A DNA stretch of 41,269 nucleotides from positions 1-41,269 of the IMG/VR virus record IMGVR_UViG_3300032236_001367; one strand, written 5' to 3'. The notes under the pieces were generated by a model. It saw only the letters and a list, made by a program, of their open reading frames with translations, was not told where the DNA came from and made no database searches. Below are positions 8,939 to 16,646 of the stretch, piece after piece. Origin of the DNA: a virus. The first letter of the stretch is position 1. The number at the start of each line of letters is the position of its first letter. Both the position numbers and the translations under genes were made by a program.

Positions 8939-10302
8939 TATAATATTCCTTTAACTGAATTGTTCCAATCCAAACCTTGATTTTTAGCTAAAGCATAAGG
9001 ACCAACTGTACTTTCTTTAGATAATTCCAAAACAGTTCTATATTGATGTACTGTTAATAAATGTCTCACAGCAGTAATCAAATAGTTACCTGAATAGAAT
9101 GGATCAGGTTCTTTATCTATTGGATCTTTAGATAACAGATTGAATTTTATGATTCTACCCACAGTCAATCCAGGATCACCAGGAACAGATATTTTAACTC
9201 TTGTATAGGTTGACAAAGGTATTTGTGCTGTACGATTTGGAACATACACCTCAGCAAAAATATCATGTGCAACTGAACCCGGTTTTGATTTTATATAACT
9301 TGAATCACTTTGATTAAAATTTGACAAAATTAACTTTAAACAAGCTTGATTAGTATCATAAATCCTGTCATCAAATCTATTTTTCAAATTGTTTATAATA
9401 GGATACTTGTTTAATGTTTTTATATTTGGATCTGATGTGTATGTTGAATAATCAAAGTTTGTGATTTTAAATCTTTGCAACAAAGGATCAACAGAAATCA
9501 ACTGATTTGCAAAAACTCCTTTATTGATTGCATCCAACGTATCATAAGAATCGATGATTTCATAAGTTAAAGCATTTTTTAACTTTTTGTTTAGTGTCAA
9601 ATCTTTACTATCTATGTTTTTTGGATTAAAACTATACTCATCATAGACTGTCGAAGAAAATAAAGTTTGTAAAGATTTAAAATTGAAGCCAAACTTATCT
9701 TCATAAAGTATAAAATCTGCACCAGGATTATTTTGTGATCTAGCATACGTTGACAACCAATTGATTGCATCAAAAGGTTTTAAATTGGGTACTATGAAGT
9801 CATATAAACCATAAGTATTTTCTATATTCGATGTACTTAACTTGTTATTTGGAACTTTCAAATAGTTAAACAACACATCATAAATTATGGAAGATATGTC
9901 TTTATTTTTATAAGATTTACTAACTTTATATTGTTCGGATAATACCAATTCTTCAGAACAAAAATATAAAGAATATGTCTCTGTATTACCTTCATTCAAA
10001 GGTTTTCTTTTTGCAACTTTGAATACTCTGAAAATTTTATCCACAACATTGGTGCTATTGTCAACCTTACCAAACTTCATTCTAATAAAATCATTACCAT
10101 TCAATTGTAATTTTTCAATAAATCCGGTAGAATCAGTAACCATTAAGTATCCAGAAGCTGTATTATTAAACAAATCTTCATTATATGACAATTCATCCAA
10201 AATGTTTATAAAATCAAAAACTGTAACCGATGTGATTAAATCTAGGTTGATTAATGTATAATCATTTGGGTAAATTATACCTGAACGAGTTGAACTTGGC
10301 AT
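8938..10302 (-). CDS. gp27: Baseplate hub protein, gp27-like
   Basis: A 454-aa protein between gp53 and the OB hub. The N-terminal part (VTVFDFINILDELSYNEDLF, SGYLMVTDSTGFIEKL, FRVFKVAKRKP) and the middle (SYKNKDISSIIYDVLFNYL, FDAINWLSTYAR) match the two tube-like barrels of gp27/gpD-type hub proteins. The C-terminal part (RVKISVPGDPGLTVGRIIKF, SGNYLITAVRHLL) is typical of the family. T4 gp27 is 391 aa, so this is slightly longer. It would form the trimeric hub between tube and spike. Confidence 0.75.
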   Translation of the reverse strand: MPSSTRSGIIYPNDYTLINLDLITSVTVFDFINILDELSYNEDLFNNTASGYLMVTDSTGFIEKLQLNGNDFIRMKFGKVDNSTNVVDKIFRVFKVAKRKPLNEGNTETYSLYFCSEELVLSEQYKVSKSYKNKDISSIIYDVLFNYLKVPNNKLSTSNIENTYGLYDFIVPNLKPFDAINWLSTYARSQNNPGADFILYEDKFGFNFKSLQTLFSSTVYDEYSFNPKNIDSKDLTLNKKLKNALTYEIIDSYDTLDAINKGVFANQLISVDPLLQRFKITNFDYSTYTSDPNIKTLNKYPIINNLKNRFDDRIYDTNQACLKLILSNFNQSDSSYIKSKPGSVAHDIFAEVYVPNRTAQIPLSTYTRVKISVPGDPGLTVGRIIKFNLLSKDPIDKEPDPFYSGNYLITAVRHLLTVHQYRTVLELSKESTVGPYALAKNQGLDWNNSVKGIL

Positions 10303-10303
10303 A

Positions 10304-10969
10304 TTATTTGTTCATCAATGCTTTAAGCTGTGCTTCAAATTGTGGCACATAAATTGAATTGATCAAATTTATACTTCTCATAGCTTCATTTTGTTGAACT
10401 TCATAATCATATAATGACTGGGTATATTTTTTAATATTTTGTATTACACTTGATTTGCTGCCAGTTGAAAATGTGGCGGTTGTCGTATTCTGAACTACAG
10501 TATTATATGTTGCTTGATCTAGTATATACATATTGGTATTTGAGGTTGAAGAATATGTATCTGTTGTTGTAACACTTTTAATATAATTTTTTACAGTGCC
10601 TTGTGTGTAAGCCAAAACTTGACCATAAGTTACTGTATTTGCTGAAATATTAAGTGAGTTGGCTGTGTCTGAAGTGTATTTGTCTATGATATAATCATTA
10701 AACAAGTTTGTATTCATTGGCCAGTTCCATTGTGGGTCAATGATTTGATTTGCAAACAAAACCATCCAATAACGATAAGGATCACCATAATATTTGTCTG
10801 CAATGATTTCAGGTGTATCATCATTCTGAATATCATATTGATAAAATATTAAAGGGTTGTTTAGTAAACTTGGTATCACTTCAGCACGAATCATCAGATT
10901 CGTAAGAACGATTTTATTCCCAACGTAATCTGTTGTTGCAATTTTTGGTAACGTTTGAAAGTATTTCAT
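10304..10969 (-). CDS. gp53: Baseplate wedge protein gp53
   Basis: 221 aa. The signature of gp53 is clear at residues 45-90: QNDDTPEIIADKYYGDPYRY followed by WMVLFANQIIDPQWNWP. This is a LysM-like segment. The first 40 residues hold the usual FQTLPKIA and LTNLMIRAEV. gp53 bridges gp25/gp6 in the wedge ring. The ATG overlaps the gp48 stop by one base and the next gene starts 1 nt after its stop, so it is part of the coupled operon. Confidence 0.88.
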   Translation of the reverse strand: MKYFQTLPKIATTDYVGNKIVLTNLMIRAEVIPSLLNNPLIFYQYDIQNDDTPEIIADKYYGDPYRYWMVLFANQIIDPQWNWPMNTNLFNDYIIDKYTSDTANSLNISANTVTYGQVLAYTQGTVKNYIKSVTTTDTYSSTSNTNMYILDQATYNTVVQNTTTATFSTGSKSSVIQNIKKYTQSLYDYEVQQNEAMRSINLINSIYVPQFEAQLKALMNK

Positions 10970-12150
10970 TATCTTAGACCCCTCTCATTCATGGGGTCAT
11001 TATAACCAGTTGACAATCTATTTTTATCAACAACTTCAATTTCTTTAAACGACAGAGATAATTGTGTTTGTATTGGTGCGCCATCTGTGTGTGCGGCCCA
11101 ACCATTTGGTGCATAATTAACATTAACATCTTCCAACACACAATCTGTATATTTTGGCAAATATTTGTTTTCAATACCTTTCACCATAAACTTAACATTA
11201 AAGATGGCAGGAGGAATCAAGAACATACTATCATTAGAAAGAGATTTACCTCTTTGGAAACTAGGCGCAGAGTAATATTTAAACTGGTATACGATGTTAT
11301 TAATCAATTCAGCTTCAGCACGAGATTTTGGAGTGAAAGTAAAAGCCAAAGAAAATCTTCTAAAATCCAAACCTTTATATATCATTTGCAACTGTGGGTT
11401 TGATGCATAACCGCGAGATTGTAAAGCAAGACCAGATAATTCAGAACCAGCGCCAATTTTCTTACCAAGAGAATCCAAAATTAATTTTTGCGCAGCAGGA
11501 TCACTAGAAACAGCACTAAGTGCAGCATTTAAACCGCCTTTTGCACCAAGACCAGCCATTGCCACCTCAGATATTGTTCTAAGTGTGTTGAGATTTGAAC
11601 CCAATTGATCTTTCAAACTCACTTCAGTATAACTAGCATTATAGCTTGCTGTTAGATTATCCGGCATATATAAAGAAATGACAGCTTTAGAGCTTGTTGT
11701 TTGTCTATCGGTTATCAAACCAATAATTTGTTTTTCAGCATTAGATACATATTGTACGAATTCCGTTGCTGCTTTTTGTGGATCATTACTAACTTGATCA
11801 ACTGCGCTTTTTGCTTTATTTAAAACAGAACTGGCAGCACCAGCAGCCATACCTGCAACTGAACCAATTACACCAGCTGGACCATCTTGTGCATTTGCTC
11901 GTGCAATATTGGATCCAATAGCATTCACAGTATTTTCTGCTTGAATGTTATATTGCACCGGTTCAATTTCTTTTATAGAAAATTGTACATAATGACTCTT
12001 GGTTGCATCTATTGCTAAATCTTGTGGATAATTAATAGTAGTTAAACCTTTACTACCAAATAAAGCAGCTAGAGGACCACTAGCTATTTGACCTGCTTGT
12101 CCGGGTATAGATACTCCGCCAATTGCTGTTGGTATAGAAATTATTGCCAT
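10969..12150 (-). CDS. gp48: Baseplate tail-tube cap gp48
   Basis: 393 aa against 364 in T4 gp48. The C-terminal 150 residues carry the family core: IYKGLDFRRFSLAFTFTPKS, FQRGKSLSNDSMFLIPPAIF, NVKFMVKG, CVLEDVNVNYAPNGWAAHTD and LSLSFKEIEVVD. The N-terminal part has Gly/Ala-rich stretches (GPAGVIGSVAGMAAGAASSV) that look flexible. It is the first gene of the leftward baseplate operon, 30 nt after a late promoter core. In T4, gp48 sits on the hub and, with gp54, starts tube polymerisation. Confidence 0.85.
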   Translation of the reverse strand: MAIISIPTAIGGVSIPGQAGQIASGPLAALFGSKGLTTINYPQDLAIDATKSHYVQFSIKEIEPVQYNIQAENTVNAIGSNIARANAQDGPAGVIGSVAGMAAGAASSVLNKAKSAVDQVSNDPQKAATEFVQYVSNAEKQIIGLITDRQTTSSKAVISLYMPDNLTASYNASYTEVSLKDQLGSNLNTLRTISEVAMAGLGAKGGLNAALSAVSSDPAAQKLILDSLGKKIGAGSELSGLALQSRGYASNPQLQMIYKGLDFRRFSLAFTFTPKSRAEAELINNIVYQFKYYSAPSFQRGKSLSNDSMFLIPPAIFNVKFMVKGIENKYLPKYTDCVLEDVNVNYAPNGWAAHTDGAPIQTQLSLSFKEIEVVDKNRLSTGYNDPMNERGLR

Positions 12151-12179
12151 TTGATTCCAAATTAAGAAAGTGTATGTTC

Positions 12180-12187
12180 TATTTATG
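12180..12187 (-). promoter_or_regulatory. Late promoter core CATAAATA for the baseplate operon
   Basis: Minus strand CATAAATAGAACAT lies 30 nt before the gp48 ATG in the short gap between divergent genes. Its bases also cover the gp4 start codon on the other strand. Confidence 0.6.
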
Positions 12188-12619
12188 GCCTATTCAGGAA
12201 AGTTTACCCCCAAAAATCCACACAAATATGTTGGTGATCACACCAATATTATTTATCGCTCTTCTTGGGAATGTAAGGTTATGACCTATTTGGATAAAAC
12301 CGATGAGGTGATATCATGGGCATCCGAAGAACTTATTATACCTTATATATCCCCAGTTGACAGAAAATATCATAGGTATTTCCCTGATTTTCTCGTCAAA
12401 GTCAGAACAAAAGATAATAAACTCAGAACCATACTAATTGAAGTTAAGCCTAAAAAACAAACTCAAGAACCAGAAAAGAAGAAAAGAGTTACAAAACAAT
12501 ACATTAATGAGGTTGCCACTTGGGGTGTAAATCAAGCAAAATGGAAAGCCGCAGAAGAATATTGCCTTGACCGTAATTGGGAATTTCAAATATGGACAGA
12601 AAAAGAGTTGGGATTATAG
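12185..12619 (+). CDS. gp4: Head completion protein gp4 (PD-(D/E)XK nuclease-like)
   Basis: 144 aa, near T4 gp4 (150 aa). I chose the ATG at 12185 because it gives MAYSGKF, the start shared with T4 gp4 (MAYSGKW); a longer reading from 12170 adds five residues. Conserved features are NIIYRSSWEC, YFPDFLVKV and LIEVKPKKQT. D68, E86 and K88 fit a PD-(D/E)XK arrangement, suggesting a nuclease-type fold. gp4 acts on filled heads so that tails can join. It is the first gene of the rightward tail block and diverges from gp48 with a gap of 34 nt. Confidence 0.88.
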   Translation: MAYSGKFTPKNPHKYVGDHTNIIYRSSWECKVMTYLDKTDEVISWASEELIIPYISPVDRKYHRYFPDFLVKVRTKDNKLRTILIEVKPKKQTQEPEKKKRVTKQYINEVATWGVNQAKWKAAEEYCLDRNWEFQIWTEKELGL

Positions 12620-12631
12620 ACTAAATAGTAC

Positions 12632-13255
12632 ATGGCAACATCAAAATTAACCACCCTAGCAGAAGAAAAAAGTACGATTGGTCATAAAACCATGTCGAAG
12701 GATGCTATTGCTTGGATGAATGAAAAACTTCAAGAGATAAAACGTCCAGATAAAATAGCCACAGCAATTAGTCGTGAGTCTATGAGAAATGCATTCCAAG
12801 TTAAAATTGGTATGTTGTACTGTTTCTACTATGATCCAAAAACCAAAGCGACCCTGGACTATTGGGATAAGTTTCCATTGGTTCTAGTTTTAGACCGATA
12901 TGATGATGGTTTTCTTGGGTTAAATTTACATTACTTGCCGCCAAAATTTAGAATCGCTTTTTTAACCAAATTGATGAGATATGCACAACTAAATGCAAGT
13001 GATGATATCAAACGTATGAAAATCTCTTATGAGATATTAAATGCATCTAAGCGATACGCCGAGTTTAAACCTTGTCTGAAACGTTACTTGATTACTCACA
13101 CAAGATCAAGATTGTTGATGATACAACCAAATGAATGGGATATTGCTACAATGTTACCTCTACAACAATTTAGAGGTGCAAGAGCAACCACAGTTTGGAA
13201 AGATTCAATACAAGAGTATAAAGACCACATGGCCCATTTTAATCAAGAAGAATAA
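12632..13255 (+). CDS. Conserved T4-like phage protein (possibly gp2-like DNA end protector)
   Basis: 207 aa, mostly basic. The core at residues 58-110 (KIGMLYCFYYDPKTKATLDY, then PLVLVLDRYDDGFLGLNLHY) and the helical segment with ILNASKRYAEFKPCLKRYLI recur in T4-like phages as I recall them. In T4 gene 2 lies beside gene 4, so a gp2-like role is possible, but I cannot confirm it by motif. No Shine-Dalgarno is visible: the ATG follows CTAAATAGTAC, very like the context before gp25, so a late promoter with almost no leader is possible. Confidence 0.55.
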   Translation: MATSKLTTLAEEKSTIGHKTMSKDAIAWMNEKLQEIKRPDKIATAISRESMRNAFQVKIGMLYCFYYDPKTKATLDYWDKFPLVLVLDRYDDGFLGLNLHYLPPKFRIAFLTKLMRYAQLNASDDIKRMKISYEILNASKRYAEFKPCLKRYLITHTRSRLLMIQPNEWDIATMLPLQQFRGARATTVWKDSIQEYKDHMAHFNQEE

Positions 13256-13258
13256 CAA

Positions 13259-13927
13259 ATGCCAAGTATCAATAATTTCATATCATCTTTCAGTAAAGAT
13301 GTTGCTCGTCCAAAACACTTTGATGTTAGCATACCTGTTCCTGTGGCTTTAATGCCTTATTTGGGTACAGCTAGAAACTTGTCACTAAGATGTGAATCTA
13401 CTGTATTACCAAGTAGAACTTTTTCTACTGTTGACCAAAAATTTGGTACTAATCCAGTCGAGAGACACGCACACCAATCAAACTACAATGAATTGGAAAT
13501 GACATTTATTGTGTCTGGTGATATGAGTGAGAAGATTTTCTTTGATGCATGGATGGAATATATCAATCCAACTATATCATTTGATTTCAACTACAAAGAA
13601 GATTATATTTCTACCTTGACAGTAAATCAATATGGAATGTCAAACGATTTAACATATTCAATAAATTTGATTGATGCTTTTCCCATTTCTATAAATCAAT
13701 TAGATTTAAGCTGGTCTGATGATGGTCACCATAAATTAACAGTAGTTTTTGCTTACAGATACTGGCAAAATAATTCAATCCAACAACTTGGTTCAAGTTT
13801 GTTGCAAGCAGGTATTACAAGTATATTGGATAGTGTTGGTGGTTTGAATCCATCACCGGAATTCTTTAATACTCCAGTTGCTAAACCTGTCGATAACGGC
13901 GCAAAACAAGGTTCGTACATACCTTGA
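13259..13927 (+). CDS. Tail-tube-fold protein (gp54/gp19-like)
   Basis: 222 aa. The pattern LRCESTVLPSRTFSTVDQKF, GTNPVERHAHQSNYNELEMT, FIVSGDMSEKIFFDAWMEYI is typical of the tail-tube fold shared by T4 gp19, gp54 and gp48. The following strand region (INLIDAFPISINQLDLSWSD) is also typical. At 222 aa it is longer than gp19 and shorter than gp54 (320 aa). Being between gp4 and gp26, away from any sheath gene, it is more likely the baseplate tube initiator gp54, but a tube subunit cannot be excluded. Confidence 0.75.
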   Translation: MPSINNFISSFSKDVARPKHFDVSIPVPVALMPYLGTARNLSLRCESTVLPSRTFSTVDQKFGTNPVERHAHQSNYNELEMTFIVSGDMSEKIFFDAWMEYINPTISFDFNYKEDYISTLTVNQYGMSNDLTYSINLIDAFPISINQLDLSWSDDGHHKLTVVFAYRYWQNNSIQQLGSSLLQAGITSILDSVGGLNPSPEFFNTPVAKPVDNGAKQGSYIP

Positions 13928-13962
13928 TAAATTATTAAAATGAATGAAAAGGAAACATAACT

Positions 13963-14688
13963 ATGGCTTTACCAAAAATTGACACACCTGTCTATGAATT
14001 GACTTTACCTTTGTCAAAGAAACAAATTAGATTCCGTCCTTTCTTAGTAAAAGAACAACGTAATCTTTTGATGGCAATCGAATCTGATGATAAAGAAAGC
14101 ATTGAGACTAATATTAAGCAGGTATTAACTAATTGTACCTTGACAGAGAATGTCGATATTGATTCTTTACCTATTGTCGATGTTGAATACTATTTTATAC
14201 AATTGAGAGCAAGATCAGTTGGTGAAGTTGTCAATAACAAATATCGCTGCGAAAATGAAGTTGATGGAAAAAAGTGTAACAACTCAATGGAAGTTGCTTT
14301 GAATCTTTTAGAGATTAAAGTAGATATGAATGATGAAAATGAAGATACTATTCAGTTAACACCAACCATCACAATGAAACTTAGATATCCACAGTTTTCT
14401 GTTATTGAAAAAACGTCAAAACAAACCAATTCCACTGAAATTGCTTTCAATATGATTATTGATAGCATTGAAAACATTTTTGATGGTGAACAGTATTACT
14501 ATGCAACTGAAACACCAAAGAAAGAAATGGTTGATTTTGTTGAATCATTGAACACAGAACAATTTGGTAAGATTGAAAAGTTCTTTGAAAAGTTACCAAA
14601 ACTCAACAAGAAAATTGAATGCACTTGTGGTAGATGTGGTTTCAAACACCTTATTGAGGTGGAGGGCCTTGAAAATTTTTTCGGATGA
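13963..14688 (+). CDS. gp26: Baseplate hub assembly protein gp26 family
   Basis: 241 aa. The N-terminus (LPKIDTPVYELTLPLSKKQI, RFRPFLVKEQRNLLMA) is characteristic of the T4 gp26 baseplate family. Two Cys pairs are present: CENEVDGKKC near residue 93 and CTCGRCG near residue 225, which could bind zinc together. AAGGAAA precedes the ATG by 7-8 nt. The last codons (GAA AAT TTT TTC GGA TGA) contain overlapping -1 slippery heptamers and the stop overlaps the next ATG. Its place between tube protein and tape-measure candidate is that of a tail assembly chaperone in other phages. Confidence 0.82.
   Translation: MALPKIDTPVYELTLPLSKKQIRFRPFLVKEQRNLLMAIESDDKESIETNIKQVLTNCTLTENVDIDSLPIVDVEYYFIQLRARSVGEVVNNKYRCENEVDGKKCNNSMEVALNLLEIKVDMNDENEDTIQLTPTITMKLRYPQFSVIEKTSKQTNSTEIAFNMIIDSIENIFDGEQYYYATETPKKEMVDFVESLNTEQFGKIEKFFEKLPKLNKKIECTCGRCGFKHLIEVEGLENFFG
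14673..14682 (+). promoter_or_regulatory. Candidate -1 ribosomal frameshift site (AAATTTTTTC)
   Basis: In the gp26 frame the heptamers A AAT TTT (14673-14679) and T TTT TTC (14676-14682) both fit the X XXY YYZ rule. A -1 shift enters the frame of the 62-aa gene, which is open there and continues to 14873. The product would be about 303 aa. No strong downstream stem is visible. Confidence 0.5.
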
Positions 14689-14873
14689 CCTTTCGGCATG
14701 ATAACTTAGCAAATTATTACCGAACTAATTTTGCACTTATGCAACACCACAAGTACAATTTGTCGGAGCTGGAAGGTATGATTCCTTGGGAACGTGAAAT
14801 TTACATTAGTATGCTGGCACAATATATCGAAGAAGAAAATCTTAGAATTAAACAACAACAACAAAGTAAATGA
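14685..14873 (+). CDS. Short partner of gp26 (gp51-like or chaperone T-region)
   Basis: 62 aa if started at its own ATG, which overlaps the gp26 stop (ATGA). The residues NFALMQHHKYNLSELEGMIP, then WEREIYISMLAQYIEEE, resemble the C-terminal T part of tail assembly chaperones. It lies in the -1 frame relative to gp26, right after a slippery string, so it may be made both alone and as a gp26 fusion. T4 gp51 holds a similar genomic place but is much longer. Its own stop overlaps the next ATG (ATGA). Confidence 0.7.
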   Translation: MTFRHDNLANYYRTNFALMQHHKYNLSELEGMIPWEREIYISMLAQYIEEENLRIKQQQQSK

Positions 14874-16636
14874 AAAAAGAAATATTCGATGAGTTAATGA
14901 GAAACGGTGAATTCGAAAGAATGATCGAAGATAGAAAAAGCAACGAAATAAACGAGCTTTTGAATGGTGGAGAACTATCTGTAAAACAAATCGAAAAAAT
15001 TATTGAACTTAGTAGAGAAGTGTCTAAGAAAGAGATAGAAAAACGTCAAAGGGATTTGGCGTCACAACCCGGTTATAGAGAATATATTCTTGCACCACTA
15101 ATCAAAAAGATATTAGCAGAACAGAAACGTGTAAGGGATCCAAAAACTGGTCGTTACATGAAGGCACAATCTGAAACTGCACCAGCAACACCAGAACTTG
15201 AAGATAAACCAGAACCAAAAAAAGAAACAAAACCTTTTGTTGATGCCAGTAAAACTGGCCTAAATGAGAAAAAAGTTATTGAAAAGGCTTTAGATCAACC
15301 AGAAACAAAAGAAAAGAAAACTGAAATTACTGATGACAAAAGTTCTCTGAATAAACCCACCAGAAGAATAACATCTAAAAAGACAGTTAATAATTCTTTC
15401 TACAACACCATAACACAAAGAGGTTCAACCCTAAAAAGTGGTGATAGTTTGGCTAATGTTGCAGCAAAGACTTTGATTGTTTTTCAAAATAATCGAAATG
15501 AAAAGTTGAAAAGATGGAAATCTAAAAAAGTTTCATATTCAAAACAAAGTAATGTTTCAGTAAAAGAACAAAACAAATATTCTAAAGTGAATACTAAAAA
15601 CAAGGAAGAAAAGAAATCTAGTTTCTTTAGTCCTGAAAAACTAGCACTAGGTGCAGCATTGTTACTTATACCATCGATTGCACAAGCCAATTTTGGTGAA
15701 CTGCATAATATGGTTACAAAGTTTTCAGATACAATCAAAGATTTAATAAAGCCACCACCTGAAATAAGTGAAATGCCCACAGAGACTGATATACCAAAAG
15801 AATTACCAAAAGAATTAGGAAAAGAATTACCAAAAGAATTAGGAAAAGAACCATCAAACGAAGAGATAAAAAAATTCGTATCAGTAAGAGAATCTGGTGG
15901 TAATTATGATATCTTAGCCCATGCTATACCCCATAAACCTGGTGATCCAACTAACAAAGGTGGAGATAAAAACTTACCAGAAAAATTTAAAAATAGAAAA
16001 TTAACTGAAATGAAAATTGAAGATGTCATAAAGTTGCAAAAAGATATGCATGACAGTGAACTTTTTCCTTCTACTGCTATAGGTAAATATCAGTTTATTC
16101 AAGGAACTTTAGAATATTACGTTAAAAAATTAAAACTTGATCCAAAAACAACAAATTTCTCAGAAAAAATTCAAGAAATGTTGATGGACAAATTAATTGA
16201 AGATGAAATAGAAACTGTGAAAAAGAGTGGACTTCCAGTAACTTTAAAAAACATTTATGCGGTACATTTTCTTGGTCCTGGAAATTTTTTAAAAGCAGCT
16301 GCAGCGAAACCAGATAAAACCTATGAAGAAATTTTTGGTGAATATTCGGACATCATCACACATAATCCAAGTGTTAAAGGTACAATCCCTAAATTAGATC
16401 GAAGTGTAACACCATCAACTGCTGGTGTGAATAAAGAAGAACCATCAACACCACCAAAATCAACTTCTGGTGTAAATTTGGAAAAAGAATCTAGACCAAT
16501 TATTGATAACATAAAGAAAAATAAAGTTGTAACAATAATCAAAAAAATAAACAACAATTTCACAACCGCAAGAGGTGGTGTTTCAGTTATACAAGATGAT
16601 ACACAAGAACCTAAGCCAGCGATAACACAGAACTAA
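14870..16636 (+). CDS. Tail protein with lysozyme/transglycosylase-like domain
   Basis: 588 aa. Residues 1-120 are charged and helical; about 110-260 are Lys/Glu/Pro-rich and disordered-looking; a hydrophobic helix (LALGAALLLIPSIAQANFG) lies near 262-280; a KELPKELGKE-type repeat follows at about 308-327. Residues 335-500 form a muramidase-like domain: SVRESGGNYDI with E341 as the probable catalytic acid, TAIGKYQFIQGTLEYYVKKL near 403-422, and NIYAVHFLGPGNFLKAA near 462. This may supply the wall-cutting activity missing from the gp5-like hub. Residues 170-222 resemble residues 51-105 of the next protein. Confidence 0.75.
   Translation: MKKEIFDELMRNGEFERMIEDRKSNEINELLNGGELSVKQIEKIIELSREVSKKEIEKRQRDLASQPGYREYILAPLIKKILAEQKRVRDPKTGRYMKAQSETAPATPELEDKPEPKKETKPFVDASKTGLNEKKVIEKALDQPETKEKKTEITDDKSSLNKPTRRITSKKTVNNSFYNTITQRGSTLKSGDSLANVAAKTLIVFQNNRNEKLKRWKSKKVSYSKQSNVSVKEQNKYSKVNTKNKEEKKSSFFSPEKLALGAALLLIPSIAQANFGELHNMVTKFSDTIKDLIKPPPEISEMPTETDIPKELPKELGKELPKELGKEPSNEEIKKFVSVRESGGNYDILAHAIPHKPGDPTNKGGDKNLPEKFKNRKLTEMKIEDVIKLQKDMHDSELFPSTAIGKYQFIQGTLEYYVKKLKLDPKTTNFSEKIQEMLMDKLIEDEIETVKKSGLPVTLKNIYAVHFLGPGNFLKAAAAKPDKTYEEIFGEYSDIITHNPSVKGTIPKLDRSVTPSTAGVNKEEPSTPPKSTSGVNLEKESRPIIDNIKKNKVVTIIKKINNNFTTARGGVSVIQDDTQEPKPAITQN
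15793..15850 (+). repeat. Short tandem repeat encoding KELPKELGKE units
   Basis: Repeated CCAAAAGAATTA / GGAAAAGAATTA units encode alternating KELP and KELG tetrapeptides just before the lysozyme-like domain. It is probably a flexible or helical linker that can vary in copy number. Confidence 0.7.
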
Positions 16637-16646
16637 GAGTATCAAA

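Noticed and set aside
12170-12184. Upstream ATG for gp4
   Set aside because: The internal ATG gives the MAYSGK start shared with T4 gp4.
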